This document shows positions 1 to 3,655 of a stretch of 5,427 nucleotides of DNA, in pieces. The DNA is from Planctomycetota bacterium. GTDB taxonomy: Bacteria; Planctomycetota; UBA11346. Position 1 is the stretch's first letter, and the number at the start of each line of letters is the position of its first letter. The stretch covers positions 1-5,427 of the forward strand of contig SLQH01000034.1 in the NCBI GenBank assembly GCA_007131555.1, given 5' to 3'. Both the position numbers and the translations under genes were made by a program. The notes beneath the pieces are model-generated. The model ran no database searches. It had not been told where the DNA came from and saw nothing but the letters and a program-made list of their open reading frames with translations.

Positions 1-1
1 C

Positions 2-460
2 ATTCCCGAAGACTTGGTCCATTTCGGCCTGATTCCCGAGTTTGTCGGCCGTCTGCCGGTGATCACCGCCCTTGAGCCCCTGGGCGAGGACGCCCTGGTC
101 AGCATCCTGACCGAGCCGCGCAACGCCTTGGTCAAACAGTATCAGACCCTGTGCGAGATGGATGGGGCCGAACTGCATTTCACCGATGAGGCCCTGCGTC
201 TGATCGCTCGTCAGGCCCGCGAACGGCGCACGGGGGCCCGGGCCCTGCGTTCGATCCTGGAAGGCGTGATGCTTGACATCATGTACGAACTGCCGGAACG
301 GGTTGGAGTCCAGTCACGGGTGGAGATCACTCCTGAGGTGATTGAGGGCCTGCAGTCTCCCTTTGCTGACGAGGCTCCACCGCTTGCCGAGAGCGCATCA
401 ACCGGAGGCAAGTCGAAACCGGTCCGTCGAGCCGGCAAGCAGCGCAAGGAGAGCGCGTGA
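2..460 (+). CDS. clpX: ATP-dependent Clp protease ATP-binding subunit ClpX, C-terminal part (5' end outside window)
   Basis: This is the C-terminal 152 residues of ClpX, the AAA+ hexameric unfoldase that feeds substrates into the ClpP peptidase in the cytoplasm. The frame is open to the left edge (first full codon at 2, reading IPEDLVHFGLIPEF), so the TTG at 14 is internal and the gene is cut by the window. Family landmarks are visible. PEFVGRLP carries the arginine finger (codon 50-52), and RRTGARALRS carries the sensor-2 arginine (239-241). They are 63 residues apart, which matches the spacing of R307 and R370 in E. coli ClpX. The segment LDIMYELPE is also typical. After the conserved VIEGL end (about 350) comes a low-complexity tail of roughly 35 residues, rich in A, S and E and then K/R. 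HslU is less likely because the small domain reads as ClpX throughout. The stop codon overlaps the next gene's start by 4 bases. Confidence 0.96.
   Translation: MPEDLVHFGLIPEFVGRLPVITALEPLGEDALVSILTEPRNALVKQYQTLCEMDGAELHFTDEALRLIARQARERRTGARALRSILEGVMLDIMYELPERVGVQSRVEITPEVIEGLQSPFADEAPPLAESASTGGKSKPVRRAGKQRKESA
446..451 (+). promoter_or_regulatory. Shine-Dalgarno sequence of the rRNA methyltransferase
   Basis: AAGGAG lies inside the last codons of clpX, 5 bases before the GTG at 457. It decides the start: the GTG has a strong ribosome site at good spacing, and the following residues lead straight into the PUA-like domain. Confidence 0.75.
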
Positions 461-1641
461 GCGATACCGCTGTCCAGGATTCACCGCCGCTTGTTGAGGT
501 GCAGCGTCGTAAGATCGCCAATGTGCTGCGCGGGGCTCCGTGGATCTATCCCAACGCTGTGCGCCAAGCCCCTGAGGTCCCCGGTCTGGTGCGGGTGGTG
601 ACCGAGCAGCAGCGCTTCGTGGGCTGGGCTGACTTCAATCCGGCGGCTCCGATACCGGCTCGTCTGTTGACCCGTGATGAAGAATGGCCGGGCGAAGAGT
701 TGTTTTTGCGGCAGCGTCTACAGCGGGCCCTGGAACGCCGCATGGGCCTGGGGTATGGCTTCCATGCCGGTGGATTGCGCATGGTCAACGGTGAGGGTGA
801 TGGTCTGCCGGGTTTGGTGATTGATGCCTACGGCACCACCCTGATCTACGATTTCTACAGCCGGGCCATGTGTGAGCGGCGGGATCTGCTGATCTCCATC
901 ATGCGCGGCCAGTTTGCCGATTACCGCCATGTCGCCCGCATGGGGGCCGATGCGGCTCGACGCGAGGGCTGTGAGCCCTTGGTGCCCGAAGACTGCGAAT
1001 TGATCTTCGGCGAAAACGGGGTGCGTTTCTCCATGCAGTTGGCGGCCACCCAGAAGACAGGCTGCTATCTAGATCAGCGCGACAACCGTCGTCTGGTCGC
1101 CCATTGGGCCTCCGGTCGCCGGGTCCTTGATCTGTTCTGCTATCATGGTGGGTTCTCCTTGGCAGCGCTGGCTTCTGGGGCCCAGGATGTCCTGGCCATC
1201 GACAGTTCGCAGGATGCCCTTGATGTGGCTCTGGCCAACGCTGCCCGCAATGGCGTGCATCTGCAGATCCAGCGGACCGATGTCTTTTCGGCCCTGCCTG
1301 ACATGAGCGATGAGGCGCCCTTCGACATGATCATCTGCGATCCTCCCAAGCTGGCTCCAGGCCGCAAGGATCGCGCCAAGGGCCTCAAGGCCTACCGTCA
1401 TCTGTGTCGCCAGTGTCTGCGTTTGCTGGCACCGGGAGGCGTGTTGATGCTGTCCAGTTGCAGCCAGGTGATCGACAGTGGTCATCTGCTTGATATCCTG
1501 TCGCAGACCGCCTCACGTCAGGGCAAGGCCCTGGATGTGGTGGCCGTGACCCAGCATCCGGCTGATCATCCCTGGCCCGTGGGATTCCTTACCGGACGCT
1601 ATTTGTCGACGGTGTTCGTGGAATACCGGGGAGAGTTGTAG
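457..1641 (+). CDS. rlmI: Class I SAM-dependent rRNA methyltransferase, RlmI (YccW) family
   Basis: The 394-residue product has the full RlmI architecture. An N-terminal PUA-like RNA-binding domain (about 12-85) begins with RKIANVLRGAPWIYPNAV. A middle domain carries the signature NGEGDGLPGLVID (111-123). A C-terminal Rossmann methyltransferase domain (about 190-394) follows. Catalytic-domain motifs are QKTGCYLDQRDNR (199-211), SAM-binding motif I VLDLFCYHGGFS (223-234), the ribose-binding acidic residue D249 at the end of strand 2, DPPK (295-298), and SSCSQ with C335 as the candidate catalytic cysteine. E. coli RlmI methylates C1962 of 23S rRNA at carbon 5 using S-adenosylmethionine. The same site is inferred here from family membership, though paralogues in this family could have other targets. 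Start is GTG at 457, overlapping the clpX stop (GTGA) and preceded by AAGGAG. Length is normal for the family and all key motifs are intact. Confidence 0.88.
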   Translation: MSDTAVQDSPPLVEVQRRKIANVLRGAPWIYPNAVRQAPEVPGLVRVVTEQQRFVGWADFNPAAPIPARLLTRDEEWPGEELFLRQRLQRALERRMGLGYGFHAGGLRMVNGEGDGLPGLVIDAYGTTLIYDFYSRAMCERRDLLISIMRGQFADYRHVARMGADAARREGCEPLVPEDCELIFGENGVRFSMQLAATQKTGCYLDQRDNRRLVAHWASGRRVLDLFCYHGGFSLAALASGAQDVLAIDSSQDALDVALANAARNGVHLQIQRTDVFSALPDMSDEAPFDMIICDPPKLAPGRKDRAKGLKAYRHLCRQCLRLLAPGGVLMLSSCSQVIDSGHLLDILSQTASRQGKALDVVAVTQHPADHPWPVGFLTGRYLSTVFVEYRGEL

Positions 1642-1662
1642 TTATTGGGTCTGGAGACGAGA

Positions 1663-1738
1663 GTCGGTGGGTGGATGCCATCGGCGCAGCCGATCCGCCC
1701 AGGTCTGGATCTGCTGGCAGATGCAGACGAAAACCGAC
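1663..1738 (+). other. Predicted three-way-junction RNA fold in the gap upstream of the small ORF
   Basis: Hand folding of the plus strand gives a fully nested three-helix structure. The closing stem P1 pairs GTCGGT (1663-1668) with ACCGAC (1733-1738), six Watson-Crick pairs. P2 starts immediately: GGGTGGAT (1669-1676) with ATCCGCCC (1693-1700), one G-U. It is then capped by CGGC/GCCG (1682-1685 with 1689-1692) around a GCA loop, with a 5-base bulge at 1677-1681. P3 follows after AG: GTCTG (1703-1707) with CAGAC (1724-1728), a G-G mismatch, then ATCTG (1709-1713) with CAGAT (1718-1722) and a CTGG loop. GAAA (1729-1732) joins P3 back to P1. No U-run follows, so it is not a simple terminator. 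No known riboswitch or ribozyme core was recognised. GC-rich DNA folds easily, so function is inference. Confidence 0.4.
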
Positions 1739-1740
1739 AC

Positions 1741-1779
1741 CGCCAGGGAGCAATTCCTCGCCTGGCGAGGGGTGACCCC
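1741..1779 (+). other. Mutually exclusive hairpins just upstream of the small ORF
   Basis: Three overlapping stems compete for the same bases. CGCCAGG (1741-1747) can pair with CCTGGCG (1761-1767) across a 13-base loop. CCTCGC (1756-1761) can pair with GCGAGG (1765-1770) around CTG. GGGG (1769-1772) can pair with CCCC (1776-1779) around TGA. The first two cannot coexist, and the last two share 1769-1770. The arrangement resembles an attenuator or a translational switch in layout, and it ends 14 bases before the AAAGGAG site. No U-tract follows any stem, so Rho-independent termination is not supported. Confidence 0.35.
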
Positions 1780-1793
1780 CTGCAGTAGCAACG

Positions 1794-1800
1794 AAAGGAG
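1794..1800 (+). promoter_or_regulatory. Shine-Dalgarno sequence of the small coiled-coil gene
   Basis: AAAGGAG lies 6 bases before the ATG at 1807. It is the strongest ribosome site in the window and supports this short ORF being translated, with this ATG as its start. Confidence 0.75.
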
Positions 1801-1806
1801 CTGGCC

Positions 1807-2052
1807 ATGAGCAGCGAACAGGATTTTGACGCCTATGAGCCACCCAGCCAACGTCGTACTGAGGGGTACATCTCGTCCGACAACCTGAGCTTTGTGCGGC
1901 CCGCCGACGAGGGCACCCATCATCTGCGGGCCGAGATCGCTGCTCTGGAACAGCGCCTGGAACGGGCCGAGGCCGGCATCGCCGCCCTGGCCCGCCATCT
2001 CGGTCTTGATGCCGCTGCCGTGCAGCGCGTCAGGGATGGCCTTGATCCGTGA
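1807..2052 (+). CDS. Small acidic protein with C-terminal coiled coil, function unknown
   Basis: An 81-residue ORF with a strong ribosome site, codon use like its neighbours and no recognisable family. The N-terminal half (1-37) is polar and acidic, lacks hydrophobic stretches, and contains a short aromatic patch around Y21-F29. It is probably flexible. Residues 40-65 form a very regular amphipathic helix: L40, I44, L47, L51, A54, I58, L61 and L65 follow a 4-3 heptad rhythm without a break. A second short helix (68-79, with V72, V75, L79) follows. No signal peptide or membrane segment is seen. SlyX, another small coiled-coil protein, was considered, but its N-terminal coiled coil and proline-rich tail are absent. 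The gene sits alone between two structured gaps, between the methyltransferase and ffh. A role as a small oligomerising or partner-binding protein is inference only. Confidence 0.72.
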   Translation: MSSEQDFDAYEPPSQRRTEGYISSDNLSFVRPADEGTHHLRAEIAALEQRLERAEAGIAALARHLGLDAAAVQRVRDGLDP

Positions 2053-2100
2053 ACCTCAGTGTTTGGTTCGAGGCTGAAGCTTGACCGTCTGAGCTTCGCC
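2051..2100 (+). other. Two consecutive hairpins after the small ORF
   Basis: GAACC (2051-2055, overlapping the stop codon) pairs with GGTTC (2065-2069). Then GGC(T)GAAGCT (2072-2081, one bulged T) pairs with AGCTTCGCC (2092-2100), giving 9 pairs around a 10-base loop. The second stem ends at 2100, directly against the large ffh-leader stem that begins at 2101, so they could stack. There is no T-run afterwards, so intrinsic termination is unsupported. The 2072-2100 stem overlaps the -35 box of the possible promoter. Confidence 0.35.
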
Positions 2101-2109
2101 GCTTGTCAT
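2081..2109 (+). promoter_or_regulatory. Possible sigma-70-type promoter for ffh
   Basis: TTGACC (2081-2086, five of six to TTGACA) and TGTCAT (2104-2109, four of six to TATAAT) are separated by 17 bases, the preferred spacing. The predicted start point near 2116 is about 70 bases upstream of the ffh ATG. The -10 match is only moderate, and no start site is shown by the sequence. Confidence 0.28.
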
Positions 2110-2185
2110 TCCATGCTGGGCCGTAGCCTGCTCAGCACTGCTCCCGTCAGGCAGGTTGGCCGCCCTTTGCGGCTGGAATGACAGC
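2101..2185 (+). promoter_or_regulatory. Large leader hairpin closing at the ffh start codon and covering its ribosome site
   Basis: TGTCATTCCA (2104-2113) and TGGAATGACA (2174-2183) are a perfect 10-bp inverted repeat. GC at 2101-2102 and GC at 2184-2185 extend it to 12 pairs with one bulged T (2103). The 3' arm ends at the base before the ATG at 2186. Inside, GCCGC/GCGGC (2159-2163 with 2169-2173) forms a hairpin stacked directly on the outer stem. GCTG-GGC (2115-2121) can pair with GCC (2126-2128) and CAGC (2133-2136), or alternatively GCCTG (2126-2130) with CAGGC (2148-2152). The only Shine-Dalgarno-like bases of ffh (TGGA, 2174-2177) lie in the closed stem, so the fold would be expected to reduce ffh translation. 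The pairing is directly visible. The regulatory role is inferred. Confidence 0.45.
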
Positions 2186-3655
2186 ATGTTTGATGCCATC
2201 AGTGAACGGCTTACCGGGGTCTTCGACCGTCTGCGCTTCGGCGGCAAGCTGACCGAGGACAACATCCGCGAGGGTCTGCGCGAGGTCCGTCGGGCCCTGC
2301 TGGAGGCCGATGTCAATGTCCAGGTGGTGCGCACCTTCCTGGAACGGGTCACCGAGCAGGCGGTCGGCGAACAGATCCTCAAGGGGGTTGATCCCGGCCA
2401 CCAGGTGGTGCGCATCGTCCACGATGAACTGATCGCCCTGATGGGCGAGCCCGACAACAGTATCCCCCTGGCCAAGCAGGGGCCGACGGTGATTCTGATC
2501 GCCGGTCTGCAGGGCTCAGGCAAGACCACCACCGCCGCCAAGCTGGCCCTGCATTGTCAACAGAACCTCCAGTTGCGGCCGATGCTGGTCGCGGCCGACC
2601 TCCAGCGTCCGGCGGCTATTGAGCAGCTCAAGATCCTGGGTGAGCAGATCGGGGTCCCGGTCTTCCATGAGCCCGGTCATACCCCGCCTGAGCTGTGCGC
2701 CCGGGCCGTGGCTACGGCCACCGCTGACCGCCGTGACGTGGTGATCCTGGATACTGCCGGTCGTCTCCATGTCGATGACACCCTGATGGCCGAAGTGGCC
2801 GAGGTCAGCACCCGGGCCCAGCCCCACCAGACCTATCTGGTGATTGATGCCATGACCGGGCAGGATGCGGTCAACTCGGCCCAGGCCTTCAACGAGCGCC
2901 TGGAGCTTGACGGCGTCATCTTCACCAAACTCGACGGCGATACCCGGGGCGGGGCCATCGTCTCCCTGCGCCATATCATCGGCAAGCCGATCAAGTTCGT
3001 CGGCTTGGGCGAGAAGATCGAACCCCTCCAGCCCTTCCATCCCGATCGCTACGCCCGCCGTATTCTCGGCATGGGCGATGTGGTGTCGCTGGTCGAGAAG
3101 GCCCAGACGGCCATCGACGAGAAGGAAGCCGAACGGCTGGAGAAGAAGTTCCTCAAGAACAAGTTCGATCTCGATGATTTCCGGACCCAGCTCCAGGCCA
3201 TCCAGAAGATGGGCTCAATCAAGGACCTCCTGGGGATGATCCCCGGCATCGGCGGTCGCTTCAAGGAACTCAGCGTTGACGAGTCGGTGTTCCGTCGTTA
3301 TTGCGCCATCATCAATTCGATGACCCCCACCGAACGCAGCGGTCCGCACCTGATCGACATGAGCCGGCGGCGGCGTATCGCCAATGGCGCCGGGGCCTCG
3401 ACCCATGATGTCCAGACCATGCTCAAGCAGTTCGCCACTATGAAGAAGATGATGGGCAAGTTCGGCAACATGCAGGAGATGGCCGCCAAGCTGCCCGGCG
3501 ATGACGAGCTGACCGGCGACCAGTTGGCCAATCCCCAGGATTTCATGCCCAACCCCAATCGTCTGTTCGCCAAGCGCGAGGACAAGAAACAGGTGCGCAA
3601 GGCCAAGCAGGACCGCAAGAAGAAGAAACAGATGGCCAAGAAGTCGCGCCGATGA
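2186..3655 (+). CDS. ffh: Signal recognition particle protein Ffh (SRP54 homologue)
   Basis: This 489-residue GTPase binds signal sequences on ribosomes together with SRP RNA and docks with FtsY at the membrane. The N domain (about 1-90) begins MFDAISERLTGVFDRLRFGG. The G domain has the P-loop GLQGSGKTT (107-115), DLQRPAA (138-144), DTAGR (189-193), TKLDGD (247-252) and the closing loop GLGEK (273-277). The methionine-rich M domain (about 300-460) holds the finger segment MGSIKDLLGMIPGIGG (from 342), the RNA-binding motif SRRRRIANGAG (393-403) and KKMMGKFGNMQEM. A very basic tail follows. The first G in the usual GSG of the RNA-binding motif is kept, but S is replaced by A402. Start is ATG 2186, where homology begins. 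The upstream in-frame TTG at 2156 falls in the leader hairpin and adds non-homologous residues. The ribosome site is weak. The stop overlaps the GH42 start. Confidence 0.97.
   Translation: MFDAISERLTGVFDRLRFGGKLTEDNIREGLREVRRALLEADVNVQVVRTFLERVTEQAVGEQILKGVDPGHQVVRIVHDELIALMGEPDNSIPLAKQGPTVILIAGLQGSGKTTTAAKLALHCQQNLQLRPMLVAADLQRPAAIEQLKILGEQIGVPVFHEPGHTPPELCARAVATATADRRDVVILDTAGRLHVDDTLMAEVAEVSTRAQPHQTYLVIDAMTGQDAVNSAQAFNERLELDGVIFTKLDGDTRGGAIVSLRHIIGKPIKFVGLGEKIEPLQPFHPDRYARRILGMGDVVSLVEKAQTAIDEKEAERLEKKFLKNKFDLDDFRTQLQAIQKMGSIKDLLGMIPGIGGRFKELSVDESVFRRYCAIINSMTPTERSGPHLIDMSRRRRIANGAGASTHDVQTMLKQFATMKKMMGKFGNMQEMAAKLPGDDELTGDQLANPQDFMPNPNRLFAKREDKKQVRKAKQDRKKKKQMAKKSRR

Noticed and set aside
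1069..1485. Minus-strand open frame opposite the methyltransferase
   Set aside because: It is fully inside a complete methyltransferase with intact motifs on the other strand, and its translation is not protein-like.
1663..1738. Hammerhead ribozyme, suggested by the three-way junction with a GAAA joiner
   Set aside because: The obligatory CUGAUGA core strand and a cleavage-site triplet in the right place are missing. The other joiners are 0 and 2 bases.
1741..1779. Rho-independent terminator between rlmI and the small ORF
   Set aside because: The stems are strong but none is followed by a T-run on the plus strand, and the minus strand shows no suitable T-run either.
2104..2183. An 80-base miniature mobile element with 10-bp terminal inverted repeats
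   Set aside because: No target-site duplication flanks the repeats, no second copy is in the window, and the inner bases form their own helices. An RNA hairpin explains it better.
2156..2185. Upstream TTG as an alternative ffh start
   Set aside because: It adds ten residues not seen in Ffh proteins, lies within the leader hairpin, and has no ribosome site. The homologous start MFDAISERL is at 2186.
2101..2185. SRP RNA (4.5S) gene or SRP-RNA mimic next to ffh
   Set aside because: The conserved domain IV core with its GGAA loop and GGAAG/GCAG internal-loop strands is absent from both strands here, so it cannot be called SRP RNA.
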